Shown one piece after another: positions 31,307-44,200 of a stretch of DNA of 64,000 nt. The translations under genes were made by a program, and so were the position numbers. Within the stretch, counting starts at the first letter, position 1; each line of letters starts with the position of its first letter. Source of the stretch: Nematopogon swammerdamellus (taxonomy: Eukaryota > Arthropoda > Insecta > Lepidoptera > Adelidae). The notes under the pieces were generated by a model. The model had not been told where the DNA came from. It made no database searches and was given only the letters and a program-made list of their open reading frames with translations. The stretch is from contig OX336337.1 in assembly GCA_946902875.1 (NCBI GenBank), forward strand, positions 4,092,001-4,156,000. Direction: 5' to 3'.

Positions 31307-31996
31307 CGCCGCTCGTCACCGATTTGTTCAGTCTGTGTGTGTCGCCGCTTCGGAGCGTACCGTTGTGAGAAATGGGTCGGGAGTGCTCCGAGGTACAAAA
31401 ATTCTTCTGGCATTACACGGTGGAACTTGGCCCATCTTGCACTGTATTGAGATACTTGAGCGGTGGTGAAAAAAAAATTGTGCTTCATGAATTCTATTCT
31501 AATGAAATTTATTCGTGGTAAATTGATTAAATTTTGAAAAAGCATTGCAAAAAAGCTGAAATATTTCAAAACAGACCTACCTAGAGGTAACAAAGTGGGA
31601 TCTCTAAGGGCCTCACACCAACACTGTACACTGAATGAGTGAACTCACAACCTTGTACATACTATCAATGCATTTGTCTTGTTTACTGTAACAAGAACCG
31701 CGTGACAGCTGAGGGCTATGTAGATTAAGTGGAACAGAGATTTCATCAACTTATTAGACAGATAGCTGTCATAATAATTTATAGTGATAACGGAAGTTCA
31801 TCCAAATACACTTCTGGGGCCAAAGACATAATGAAGATTGTGAGGTTGCTGTCTTAACTGTTAATTCCATGCAGTAAGCATTGAATTCATCGTACATCGG
31901 GTGACTCCTTAAGAGGACACTCATGCCTCGGCCTCCTACACCAATGTTATAGAAAGATCCACTTCAATACTATTTGGAATAGGGTACAAATTATAC

Positions 31997-32288
31997 ACCC
32001 TGTATCCCGAAAATCGGGGTAAGCAAAGTAATCGGTGTACTTGCAGAACAACACCGACCACCACATTTAGCAAAGTATTAGGACAAGATAACTATCAAGC
32101 AGCAAGTAAGGCACGAAGACCCACCTGCTGCATGACTCGGTTGAAGGAACGTGCCAAGGTGAGAGGTGGCCAACCTGTCGCCCTTATGCACGGCATCTTG
32201 TCTTTATCCCTTAGTCGCCTTTTACGCCATGCACGGGGAGAGATGCAGTGGGACTATTCTTTTTAAGTACCGGCCCCACAAGGTACTT
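31997..32288 (+). repeat. CCCGACAATCGGGGTAAGCAG family copy
   Basis: Near full length, from CCCTGTATCCCGAAAATCGG to TTTTTAAGTACCGGCCCCAC. Confidence 0.85.
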
Positions 32289-32815
32289 TTTACTTTGTAT
32301 CGACATTTCTACTCAGTATCTGTGTCTTTCTAGACTTGTAATTAATATATTTAAATAAATTATTTTTCACGTAAGCATATTTTGATAAACTTATTCCAAC
32401 AGAGACACAGATCTTGAATAGAACAGTCGATACAAAGTGAAATTATTAAAACTCTACGCCGAATGGCATTGAAGCGAGTCATTCTATTACGTTAGTGCGT
32501 GAGGCGAGGTGCGTAGCGTCCTCTTAATACCACACATTCGTTTCCTAACAGCGACACAAGCAGACTTTATACTTAGGGATGATGTAGAAAACCAAAATTG
32601 TTAGAATTCGTTACCCTTGTTGTGCCAGCGTGTGGTAATTTTTGTTCTTTTTGTACTATCTAGTAGGCAGGTACCCATGTGAGATTCAGCGACACTGCCG
32701 TCGTATTTATAGTATTAGTCTTCCTAAATAATTGATACTCGGCAGACTTTTGCATAATGCATTTTTTTTTACACCAGCACCTAGTTAATTCATAGTTTAT
32801 AACAAGTCCGGACTC

Positions 32816-33023
32816 CGGCCACTGAGAGAATGCGTTCCTGACATCTGTCAGTTGGTCAGAGTGATGTCAGTCTGGTTTGCCTAAAAAGTACGAAAAGCTT
32901 GTCAAACCATAGAAAATGTTCACAATTACCTAAGTTCGAACGAGTAGGAGTGAGTAATAAAAACTTGTAAAATGAGTGATGATATCAACTGATGCGCAGC
33001 AACGCATTCTCACAGCGGCCGTA
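32816..33023. mobile_element. Short MITE
   Basis: Imperfect TIRs CGGCCACTGAGAGAATGCGT and, reversed, CGGCCGCTGTGAGAATGCGT, about 200 bp apart. No ORF. Confidence 0.65.
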
Positions 33024-34649
33024 CTATACAATAGAAGTTTCTTAGTTATAAGTATAATAATACTTAGGTACTATATTTTTTGCATTTACTCTCATATACT
33101 ACATATATTGGACTAAAGTGATTTATGTTGGTAACTAAGTGCCTTAGAAGTGTCTTGATCGATCCACTATTCAACCGCCTCACGCTGAAACCGATGAGGC
33201 CGGTGTAGCGTAGTGTAGCTAGAGTTACATTTTATTAGAATTTGACGGACGTGTACTGGATCGATAAAACTGTATTTAGTTAATACTCTGTGTATTGCTC
33301 ATTCCACGTTCGCGAGTCCACCTAGGGCTCTGTGAGCGGAGGTGCTAAAAATTTAGTGATAAAACGTTTTTTTTTGGTGTTACATAAGTGTTACGCACGT
33401 ATACGCTAAGTGGACTCACGTACTTGCGCTTGTTGACGTGCGTCGGAATATCAGTGTTCGTAGAGACCTACATACTTTACTTGGCACTCAGCATAGATAG
33501 TACAATCCTAGTAGTGCCTAGTAAATTGTGGGGGTTTATACTAAAACTATGTCACAATGACAATAATATAAAAATAGTAATGCGTGAGCATTCTTTATGT
33601 TAGTAGATTAGATCAGATTATTTTAAAGTTATGGCACAAATTTTGTCTTTGAAAATACGGCTTTAGCCATTAAAATTTTTCCTACATTATTAACCGAGAA
33701 TTTTTATATAATTTGTCATGAAACTAAATCTATTTATAATGTTTGTTCATGCTTGTTTTAGTTTAAACATTTTATCATTTGAAATTTAACTTATTTCCGT
33801 TCCGCGTAATGACTGCGATGTTTTTAGTAGCTAGCTGATGCCGATGGCCGTGCTCAACTTTAGTGCCCTATGCTCATCTGGTTGATCTCGCGGCGAATTA
33901 AGTAAGTAGTTCAATCTAGAACGTAGCGTAACGACCGCACCTCATCTGTATTTAGAGGAGAAATTTTATTTTTAAGAGAGTAGGTAACACATTAATTTTA
34001 TTAAAAGACTTCCGCTATACACTGCAGGTAGCAACTATCATATTTACAACTGACATCCAAATTGTGTTCATGTGATTCAAAAAACTTATTTCTCAAAACT
34101 TTTATTATTACAATTGTGAACCATTCCAAATTCATTTTTATTAAAACTGAATTAATCAACTGCTGAAATACTGCTGCATTCATATTTCGTTAAGTTAAAA
34201 ATGTATTTATATGTATGCATCGATGTGCAAGTGCGAACACGACGGAAAAACGGTGAAAGTTTGATCCCACGAGCCAATAGTCAAAGTTGACCTTTCATGT
34301 CAGACACCGGCGAGCGTGTGCGCATAATTAGGTTTCAGATGAACGCCATGACATAGTGAGATCTGAACTGCGGATCCTGTGGAGTCTGAATCATATTGTG
34401 AAGTGAATCAATGAGATTTTCATTTAATCTCAAGTTACGTACAATGACATTATGATAATACTCGTGAAGCGTGATGTGCAGGCTAGGTGTAACTGAAATG
34501 TTGTTTATATTATTTTTTACCTCCCAACTTTGATGTTGATATATTTAATGGCTAGCTAGTGACTGTAGTCCGGGGCGCGCAGCCCGATGCGCAGCGATTC
34601 TCAAATTGTATTAATTTATATGCTATAAAATAAAAAAGTCTTTACTATG

Positions 34650-34935
34650 CTCTCGGGACACCCCTTTGTAGTCGACAGAAGAGATAAGAGATCTTCGAAC
34701 TGCACGATTCTCTAATAATATATCTTGTGTCACACTGCAATAGTGAAGAACGGATTTCCGGGGAATATCGTTCCTTACTTCTTTATAATCCCCCAAAAGT
34801 CTCTCCCCAGCGACATTAGTCCGCCTTCATACCGGACAGGCGCCTCCTCGGGGGGTGGAATTGGCTGCGCCTGGGGCTCCGACCACAAGCACAGCCACCC
34901 AGTTGGGAAGCAAAAAGAAAAAACCACGTCCGCAA
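34650..34935 (+). mobile_element. Non-LTR retrotransposon relic, sister of 3140-3460
   Basis: Shares TTTGTAGTCGACAGAAGAG, TTCGAACTGCACGATTCTCT and GAATTGGCTGCGCCTGG with the first copy. Confidence 0.7.
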
Positions 34936-35843
34936 GCATCGGGCGCACGCCCCAGGCACCTGTTACGACTAGCCCCTTAGACAATATTGTTATAAGTTGT
35001 TACGTTTAGAATATATGTTTGTAAAGTAACGCCAACATGAGATAAACTTGCAAGTATTGAAACATTTAGATTACCTGGTCGTGGTGTTTGCGATCTGTGT
35101 TGGAAAATATGACATGGTCCTATACTTATGTCTCATTTATTTCCAATATTATGTATTGAGTTCTAAATGTATTCCGACCACGAAAGGACCTCAAATGAAG
35201 TATCTGTGCACTGCTGGTCATCTGGTGGTCAGATGGCCAGGCTGGTGACTAACACACTGTTAGTCATCTTGCATGGAATTTTAGTTGTAGAGTTTAGCAA
35301 GGCGGCCCCTCCTACAGTTTACAGACTCCCTAGTAAGGCCGCAATGCAGGACAAGTTGTTGAATATTAATCTCTTGGTTGGTTTAGAACTCGAATGAGAG
35401 GTTGTTGAAACAATGACACATTTCTCTCTGCTCAGATGCTTTGGTTGTGTTAGTGTTGGCATGGTGTATATTTGTTTTGTATTTTGTCTTAGTATTATAA
35501 TATAATATAGTATGAATGTATGGAGGAGACATGATTGCCTGTGATAATTAAGTTAAATTAATTATCTAAAATATACGATATACAGTTGCAGACCGTCGTC
35601 TTTAGATAGAAATGTTGATGAAGTACATACTGGGTGATAAGTCGAAGTGGAATACGCCAGTTTTCCGATAGGTAACACACTCCTTTTGGGGCTGTGTCCT
35701 TCACTCTAGCTAAAGCCATATCTACATCTCGTTATTTCACTCTGTACAAACTGTAATCAAAATAATTCCCTTTAGTGGTGGAAGACTGACAAGCTGGTGC
35801 ACCACTAAGAACTATAAACCAAAAGTGTTTATACAATGTAAGC

Positions 35844-35913
35844 CGTCGGAAATATCTAGGCACCTCGAAAGCATGCGTTCTAATGGCGTCGAGGTGCCGA
35901 GATATTTCCGACG
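35844..35913. repeat. 25-bp inverted repeat
   Basis: CGTCGGAAATATCTAGGCAC CTCGA at 35844-35868 pairs with 35889-35913, one mismatch, 20-bp loop. Confidence 0.9.
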
Positions 35914-36101
35914 TGGAGTAATTATAAATACAGGTGTCGAAACGGCCATTACATTAAATTCATATGTTGAAACGGTCACTACATTAAATACATGTGTGCA
36001 ACGGCCACTACAATAAATTCGAGAAATTATTACTGCGTTGAAGACAAATAAAACGTTAGTTTTCTTACAAACAAATTAATTAGTCAAGTGTGAAGAGATC
36101 T

Positions 36102-36818
36102 AGCCTGGATTACGCCACAGCAACATTATGCCACTTTGCGGCTTGCCACATATTTGCCACTTTTGTGGCAGAAGTTCCATTTATATCAAAACAACAAAAA
36201 TATCCAAAACCGAGATAAAAGCGAAAATATGTCTGATCAATTGCACGTGCATCATTCTTGATATTGGCACGGGCCTCCGAAAGAAAACGAAGAAGGTAGC
36301 AATAGTGGAAAGACAAAAGTTTAGAATTGGCCCTGATATGTTCAAATCTAAATTTTATTAATTTATAATTGTTTAATAAACAACTATATTCGGCATATCC
36401 AAGCGTAGATTACCTAGCTATGGATGAAATTATACAATAAACAATATCAATTCTAACTTTAAAATAATGAAACATAAAGGTAATCAAGTGTATTATTAAT
36501 AATAAAAACGTCCGAGAAACCCCCTTAAGAAATTAAAATCAGATGATGCAGCACTTTCACAAAAAATTCGCAAGAATGTTTAAAACGGATTTTAGTAAAC
36601 CTTCTGTAACTAGTCACTCCAAAAACACTTGTATTTTTCCACTCATTTCATAACCTAGTTAGTAACTCTTCTGACGCATGCGACATGGCAATCGGATCCA
36701 CGGAAGTGGGAAACGCATGCGGCAGCTTAGGGCACACGAGTCGGGCGCCATTCTAGTATGCCGTGTCGTGCCGTGCACCACACGTGTACCATGGTCTTGC
36801 TTTGGCGTAATCCAGGCT
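36102..36818. mobile_element. TIR element of about 717 bp
   Basis: AGCCTGGATTACGCCA at 36102-36117 and its exact reverse complement at 36803-36818. The interior has a 77-codon ORF with CGLPHICHFCG, not assigned to a family, and repeated ACGCATGCG motifs near the right end. No clear target duplication. Confidence 0.7.
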
Positions 36819-37225
36819 TAAGCTATGTCAGACTTAGGCAACGCGTCATGTCGTTATCGCATTATAAGCAAACGTAATATATAAAAAAAACATTTCTCGA
36901 AAATCAATTACATATACTTATCGCAATATTTTAGGAAAAAATTTCATTTATTTATATAAAAATATTATTAGATAAATATTATTATTAAAAATACAATCTA
37001 ATTTAGTGGCCACTAGGACACCTGTATAGCTCGAGCAGCACACGACACGCGGTCTCCGACTGTATCTCTAGTCAACTGAATATTAGTCCTGTAGTCCGTC
37101 CGTCCGTCGCAGCCTCCACAGGGGCTTTTAGCCGTTTGACGTAGTCAGTTTACAGGACGGTAAACACATTCTGCATTCTTCTAGAACTGCAAAGCTGCTG
37201 TAATTCTTGGGAAGCAACCCCAAGG

Positions 37226-37440
37226 ATGAAACGGCCGCATGTTCTGTTAGAGTGCAGTGTACTTTACAACCAACGAACGGAGATACTCCGTTCCCCATCT
37301 TGCGTTCAGGAAGTCTACAGCCGCCCCGGTCCTCTTGTGGCCTTCATGCAGGACATAGGCTGGCCGGGAGTAGTTGAAGACCGAGGGGTTTTGCACGAAG
37401 TGCCCCAACCAAGATGGACTAGTTTGGAGGTCTAGTCACC
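37226..37440 (+). mobile_element. Non-LTR retrotransposon RNase H-end relic
   Basis: Reads PHVLLECSVLYNQRTEILR and then FMQDIGWPGVVEDRGVLHEV. H-V/F-LLEC-x-x-Y-x-x-x-R is the C-terminal RNase H/zinc-knuckle segment of jockey/R1-type ORFs. The same tail recurs at 52965-53050, 55870-56060 and 61505-61600. Confidence 0.7.
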
Positions 37441-37699
37441 CCCCTAAAGGCATGTGGCATTTGACACGTGCAAACTGTGTTTGTGCCGTCAGCAGGGGGA
37501 ATGTGTGAGCCGTCCGTAGTTGTTTAGGACGAAATTGTTGCCATTACTTGGGTTACGTTAAATTGTGAAGAGAAATAAAGAAAATTACCTATACATGTTG
37601 GATTTTATTTACTTCACTCTCCTTTTTCGCTAACATTAAATTGATACTTAACTACATACTTATTCTTTTAACATAATACAAGTGTCTCTATTACATTTT

Positions 37700-37975
37700 T
37701 TTATGTAAATCGGTATGGGTGGCTCAGTCAGAGGGGCGTGTACCAATTAGTTTTTTTCTGTAGGAAAAAATCACAAATTGTAATCGACTGCGTTGGTACC
37801 ACCATACTTGACGTAAGATTGCATCATAGCAGCCTCGGCCGTGTTCTCCTCTAGTCCAGTATAGCCAGCAATCCAAAGGGAAGTATACGCTATGGCACCT
37901 ACCTTCTCGGAGGTGATATTGGCCATTCGAAGCATGTGCTCTGACCCCTCAGACTCGGCCACCCATAATGGAATG
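37700..37975 (+). repeat. tRNA-headed SINE, headless, rearranged
   Basis: A tail fragment in reverse (GTATGGGTGGCTCAGTCAGA) is fused to a forward body from TGTACCAATTAGTTTTTT to CTCGGCCACCCATAATG. Confidence 0.75.
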
Positions 37976-38049
37976 CATTAAATAAGGGTCCCTTTTTTCG
38001 CATTTTGCGACGGGACGCTAAAAAGAACTAAAAGCGCACAGAGAGAAGA

Positions 38050-38220
38050 CTAGACACGGGCGACGACTAGAGCGGCCGCGTTGAGTAGCGCGGTGTCGTG
38101 CGCGTAGTCCGGCGCGAGCGGCGCGCGCACGCGCAGCAGCAGCTCCTCGCGCGCGTCGCTGCCGTACACGGGCAGCTCCGCCGCGCCGGCGCGCGTCCCA
38201 CCGCTCCACACTCCGCTCTT
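38050..38220 (-). CDS. DYNC2H1: Dynein-2 last exon and stop
   Basis: The acceptor is GTCCGCAG. It encodes [40 protein letters not shown] and [16 protein letters not shown], then TAG at 38052-38050. LPVY-x-S/T-A-x-R and the final W/L-x-x-x-x-AA-L-x-x strand match the dynein-2 C-terminus, so the protein ends at its normal place. Confidence 0.93.
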   Translation of the reverse strand, partial: KSGVWSGGTRAGAAELPVYGSDAREELLLRVRAPLAPDYAHDTALLNAAALVVARV

Positions 38221-41200
38221 CTGCGGACACGCACGTACACAGTTCATTAATAGAATAGAATAGAAACTCTTTATTGCACACAATTGAAAGGAGAACAGTA
38301 AAAGGCCTCACGCACTCTATGTACTTGCGCGCGCTAACTACCTACCGCCCAGCGGCCCGCCGGCAGGCCTTCGTCACTCGCTCAAGGTCGCGAGTTAAAT
38401 GCCTACCGCTTGGCGTAGCGGCTAATCTACAATTAACAGTGGGCTGCCGCTATCCAGGCAGAAAATTAAAATGATATTATTATATTGCCAATAACATTAG
38501 TTAGATAACGCCGAACAGCGTGGTGTGTATGGCCTAATTCGTATAAGGATAATAGGTACATTGTAGATGATCATTGATCATTAAATTTATTGATCAAATA
38601 AAACTATCACTGGAAGGTTGCACGCAATGTGAGAAACTAATTGTGACGCTAACGCATGCATGAATTTGTTCGCATGAATTTGCCGTAGCTAAATATCATA
38701 TCGTTGGTAGCTAGAACGATAAAAGTTGGTAGGTATCATCTTCATTTTATTCCTCACAATAAGACAGCACAAAGACACAGCCCTTAACGCGCTGAACGAC
38801 GCGCTTTCGAGATAGAGTTACACGATAGAAAGAGAAGCGAAATGTAGGCGGTTATCGTGGTTAGGCATGCAGCTCTGTGCGAGTCAATTTGTACTTTATC
38901 GCGTCGTCGCAGAGTAGCTATTTCCTTGTGAGTGTTTGGACAGAGCAGCTTCTGTACGGAGTACTCTTTTCTATTCTGTGCCGCCGGCGAGCATAATTCA
39001 GTGCACTGCCGGCAGCCGCGCGGAGCATACCTACGCGCGTGCCAACGCTACTGCGCGCAGCTGCAAAGCAATAATCACTTTACACTCGATCGTTTAGGTA
39101 CATTTTCGCACGCAGCGATTGGCGACGTGAAATGTTAGGCTATTAAAGCCGTAGGTATAGCGCGGTTTTCTCAACCGTTCACTTCGAAAGAATGCGGTGC
39201 GCACCCTCCGCTCTCCGTCCTCACCGCAATTGCCCATCAGTACGGTGGAGGCGGAGAGCGGAGGGCTGCGCGCCGCATTCTTTCGAAGTGAACGGTTGAG
39301 AAACCGCGCTATATGGAACTTTTTCTATGGAGAGATTTATCTGTTACGAAGTAACTATTAAGTAATCTGCGGCAAAGCGCGATGAAATTTGTTACCTGTC
39401 GGTGAACAAAATATGTGCGTGCCTTCACATGCAATAATTTATCATCATGAATACTGCCATCTCACGATATGAATGCGCTAATACTCCTTACTCGCGTATT
39501 TGCGGACATAAGACGATAATGTGAGCCATATATGATATAACACAAGCATAAGTAAATATTGGAAATCAGCTTATAAGCTCCTTTGGTTGATGACATGCTT
39601 TTTCGTGAGTGATGCATGAGAAAGGACCATCCAGTATTATAAATCGGTGTTGCGCTTAGCTTTACAGCTCTGCACAAATAAAAAACTACCTGTTGAGTAT
39701 AGTAGAGCAGTATGGGGGGAGCGGGGACGGCGGGCGGCGCGTCTGCGGCGGCCGCCGCCAGGCACCCCTCCCGCGCCCCGCCGCCGCCGCCGCCGCCCCC
39801 GCGCCACGCCGCACCCTCCAGCTGCAGCCCCCGCACCACGCACCCGCCCTCCGTCCCGCCTACACCGACAACACATTCTAGAGTGTTTTCATTTTACGAA
39901 GGAACGCGGGGTACGAGGTAGGAAGTGGTGCGAGAGGCGACCGCGCGGAGCTCAGTAGAAAACGAACTCGATGCCAGGTCGGTACACACGTTCTACACGT
40001 CTCCGCGTCGCTCCGTCGAACCGAGTCGTTCCCTACTGAGCTCCGCGCGGTCTCACACCACTTCACCACTTCCTACCTCATACCCCTCGTGCCTTCGTAA
40101 AATGAAAACACTCTAACTAGTCACGTATGTTTTATGGACTCTGGACATCTGGTTGACCTACTTCGCGCATGACGGGAGCAAATCACACCTTATTTTGGCG
40201 AAAGTAATGCATTAAAGCACGCCAGATCTGATAAACATTGATCCAGTCGGTCCGATATACAAAATTAATTATTACACGACGCTAGATAGCTACGCTAGAT
40301 CAAACATTTTTGATCAATCGTATCCCAAATTCCAGATCTTAATAGAGCACTGCAGACTAAACAACAAGAACACACCGAATGGGCCTTAGCGACACACCGG
40401 TGTGCAGGTTCTGTATAAAAGATGATGAAACGCCCGTACACATTCTTTGTGAATGTGAAGTGTTCATTCGCAGTAGATACCGTATTCTTCGAGGTTATAT
40501 TTTTAACCCATGCCAAATACAGGCACTCAACCCCAAGAATATCTTGGTTCATACTTCATAAATGTTCATACGTTATGTAACATAACGGAACTTAGGGGTG
40601 AGCTATAAAGTTTTGAGAGATCACAATAGATCTTCCTTAGTCGCAGTGACAACAGGGCTCAGGGGCCCTAACTCTCACGCTTATAATGCAATCATAATCC
40701 GAAATTCCAAAAAAAAATTAATTGTTTTTTTTTTTTTTTTTCATTACTATTATAATAATGTGTACTCTATTTTTTTAAACATAAAATCTAGGCCAACAAT
40801 GTCACAAAGCACTGTATATAATAACCAACACATATATACCGGGTTTCGAGTCCCACTTAGCGTTGAGTGTGAGGGACTCCGGGGAGCAGCGGAGAGCCTG
40901 CGCGGTGCTCGCGCGCAGCGCGGCCACCAGCCGCCGCGGGCTGAACATGCTCCTCAGGTCCACTTCTGTTCCAAACACCAACAACGTTCGCCTAAGGGCC
41001 AGCTCACACCGACACGCGACGCGGCGCGACGAGGCCAGGCCTCACGCACTCTATGTACTTGCGCGCGCTAACTACCTACCGCCCGGTGGACCGCCGGCGG
41101 TCTAATTCAGTAGAAATTCGTCAGCCGCGCGAAACATACCTACACGCTCGCCCACGCAACTGCGCGCAGCTGCAAAGCAATAATGCACTTTACACTCGAT

Positions 41201-44200
41201 CGTTTAGGTACATTTTCGCACGCAGCGATTGGCGACGTGAAACATTAGGCTATTAAAGCCGAAGGTATGGAGCTTTTTCTATGGAGTGATTTATCTGTTA
41301 CGAAGTAACTAATAATAAGTAATCTGTGACGAGGCGCGCAAATGCTTGAAGAAGCTAGAGAGCCGCGCCGCGCAAGGAGCCGTGTTTCGACACGTATCTA
41401 CTTCGCTTTCGCACTCTCACGTGTACCTTTTGACGTCGAATCACGTCTTCCTCATATGGTACAAGGTGGGATGCATGTAAGCTAAAATATGACGTCACGG
41501 ACACAAAACATGTACCGGGAAAATGGTCAATGCTCAGTTTCTAAGTAACGCACACATACAAAAGATATATTTCAGCAAAATGAGGAAGGTGGCGCAAATA
41601 CAACAATAATAAAAATGATTTTATTATTATTATTTGTAGGCACAGTGAGTATTGTATTGTTTTGTATTGTTTATTGATCATTCGTATGGCAGTTAGACTG
41701 CGCTCGAACTTGTCACAATTTGTTCTATCCTCATTAAAGTCGGACGATTTTTTTTTTCAATTTCTCCACGTGCCACCGTGATTCCAAGTTTAAAGAACAG
41801 CGGCAGGAGTGCGAAGTGACTCCTACCCCCCAACAAGTTTTATATTATATCGCTATTTATTTGAAAGTTCGCGTCGCGTCGCGCCACGTCTCGGTGTGAG
41901 TTGGCCCTTTCAGGAACACGTACAACCTTGTCGCACTCACTAGATTGTTGAGGGTGGACACTCCCAAGGGTTGCATCTACTTTCGAATGATAACGAGTTA
42001 TTTTCGCTCCTTCACTGATCGCCCGAACGAATCAGATTGTATGGAAAGTTATCCAAAAGTCGCTAGCGAGCGTTTCGCGCGATTACCTTTTCAGATGTAT
42101 TGTGACTTTCCACACCTCAAGTACCAGATTTGTTTTTTTTGTTATGGAAAATGACACGGTTGGCTACATCACCTACAACAACCGTGATGTCAGCCCATAA
42201 CACCGGTAGAACTTGGTGCCACGTCAGTGCTTCCCTTCGATCGTGCCGGCTACATGGAACTGGACGGAAAACACAAACTATTTACATAGCCGTTTCGACC
42301 GACCTTTCCTTCAGTGCGGTGGTACCAACCCGGGCTGTTTAAAACCTACCACCTAGTAATATAAGGAGACCGTCATATCCCTTAGTCGCTTTTTACGACA
42401 TACACGGGGAGAGATGCAGTGGGGCTATTCTTTTAAAGTACCGGCCCCACACGGTACAAATGCAATGGCCAAATACAACTGGAGGAGTGCGAAGACCGTT
42501 TGTGGTGTCATCATATTATTGTGTAGAGCCAGAGCCGACTATCATTGTCTCCCTCTACGGAGACAAGCCATGCTGCATCATCATAGCCACACTGCGACGT
42601 TGCTATCGCTTACTCGCTCTCACTTGCCTACCGATGACAGGAGCGAGAGAGAAACATGAAATCGCTCACCCTTCATCGGGCGACCGTCGCAATCATCGTA
42701 TTTCTCTCTAGCTCCTGTCATCGGTAGGCAAGCGAGAGCGAGTAAGCGATAGCAACGTCGCAGTGGGGCTATGACGGTGTAGCATGGCTTGTCTCCGTAG
42801 AGGGAGACAATGACAGTCGGCTCTGGTAGAGCCCACTCACCGGCCGGGATGTCGTCGCCGCTCTTGTACTCGTGCAGGCGGCGCGCGGCGGAGGCGGCGC
42901 GGTGAGCCAGCTCGCGCACGTAGCGCGAGGCCAGCTCCGGCCCCGCCCACGCCACCTGCCACTCCTCCGGCACCTGCCCGCACAGATTATAATAGTTATA
43001 TATAGTTATATATAGTTATATATCAGCCTCGATAGTTCAGTGGTGCAGACAGTCAACTGTCGCTATTGAATGTTAAGCAACGCTGGGTGCGGTCAGTACT
43101 TGGATAGGTGACCGGTGACCGTTGGAGGCTGACCGAGGTTCGGATTCCTCGTAAAACTGTAGGTCCCTTCCCTCCTAATCTTACTTGGTGGTAGGGTTTA
43201 ACCCGCCCGGGTTTGTACCACCGCACTGAATGAAACGTCGGTCTAAACGGCTATGTAAACAGTTTGTGTTTTCCGACCAGTTCAGTGTAGCCGGCACGAT
43301 CAAAGGAGGAAGCACTGACATGGCACCTAGTTCACCCTGTGTTATGGGCTGACATCACGGACGTTGTAGGTGATGTAGCCAACCGTGTCAGTTTCCATTA
43401 AAAATAATAATAATGGAATAATAAATATAATAGTTACTTCGTAACAGATAAATCACTCCATAGAAAAAGTTCCATACCTTCGGCTTTAATAGCCTAATGT
43501 TTCACGTCGCCAAGCGCTGCGTGCGAAAATGTACCTACACGATCGAGTGTAAAGCGCATTATTGCTTTGCAGCTGCTCGCAGTTGCGTGGGCGAGCGTGT
43601 AGGTATGTTTCGCGCGGCTGACGAATTTTTACTGAATTAGACCGCCGGCGGTCCACCGGGCGGTAGGTAGTTAGCGCGCGCACAGAGGCGGACTTTCCAT
43701 ATAGACCGACTAGGCCCGGGCCTAGGGCGGCCAGATATTAGGGGCGGCCAATCTGTACCTGCTGTTGGAAGCAGTGAGCGCAGGTACAGAATAGAAAGGG
43801 TGCCGGCCGGAGCAAGTGCGTGCGACGTGCGGGAGTGGTGAGCGCGGCGGAGGTGATGACGCACTATTTACGCGGAAAAAATAATTTTGCTATGACTTTA
43901 AGGTCAATATTGCCGTAAAACTTGTAAAAAATACTTTTACTATATGTAAAATAAGCCGAGAAATACCTAATATATTTTTGGCAGGTTGAACCGAACGCAA
44001 TACTGATTTTCATACAACTTCACATTTGTATCTATGCTGTAAACTTGAAAGGGAAAAGATTGAATTGGGGCGGCTGGTACTAAACGGCCTAGGGCGGCTA
44101 AGGCTGCTAGTCCGCCTCTGCGCGCGCAAGTAAGTGAGGCCTGCTCTCACATTGCGAAAGAGAAAGAAATCTAATGCGTAAAAGTGTGTTATCTGTCCTG

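Larger units (their letters stand above)
31307..38049. other. Convergent intergenic region
   Basis: Between the receptor stop and the dynein stop. It holds SINEs (31997-32288, 37700-37975), TIR elements (32816-33023, 36102-36818), an LINE relic (34650-34935), an inverted repeat (35844-35913) and an RNase H relic (37226-37440). 33024-34640 and 34990-35840 show nothing recognisable. An AATAAA at 32354 is a possible receptor poly(A) signal. Confidence 0.6.

Noticed and set aside
40834..40860. GTGGGA as donor of the dynein exon 40840-40965
   Set aside because: It would end the exon two bases into a codon, which does not fit the next exon; GTATAT 20 bases further restores phase and length.
43071..43120. 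5S rRNA gene
   Set aside because: Only the internal part is present, embedded in a SINE with tRNA-like boxes on both sides.
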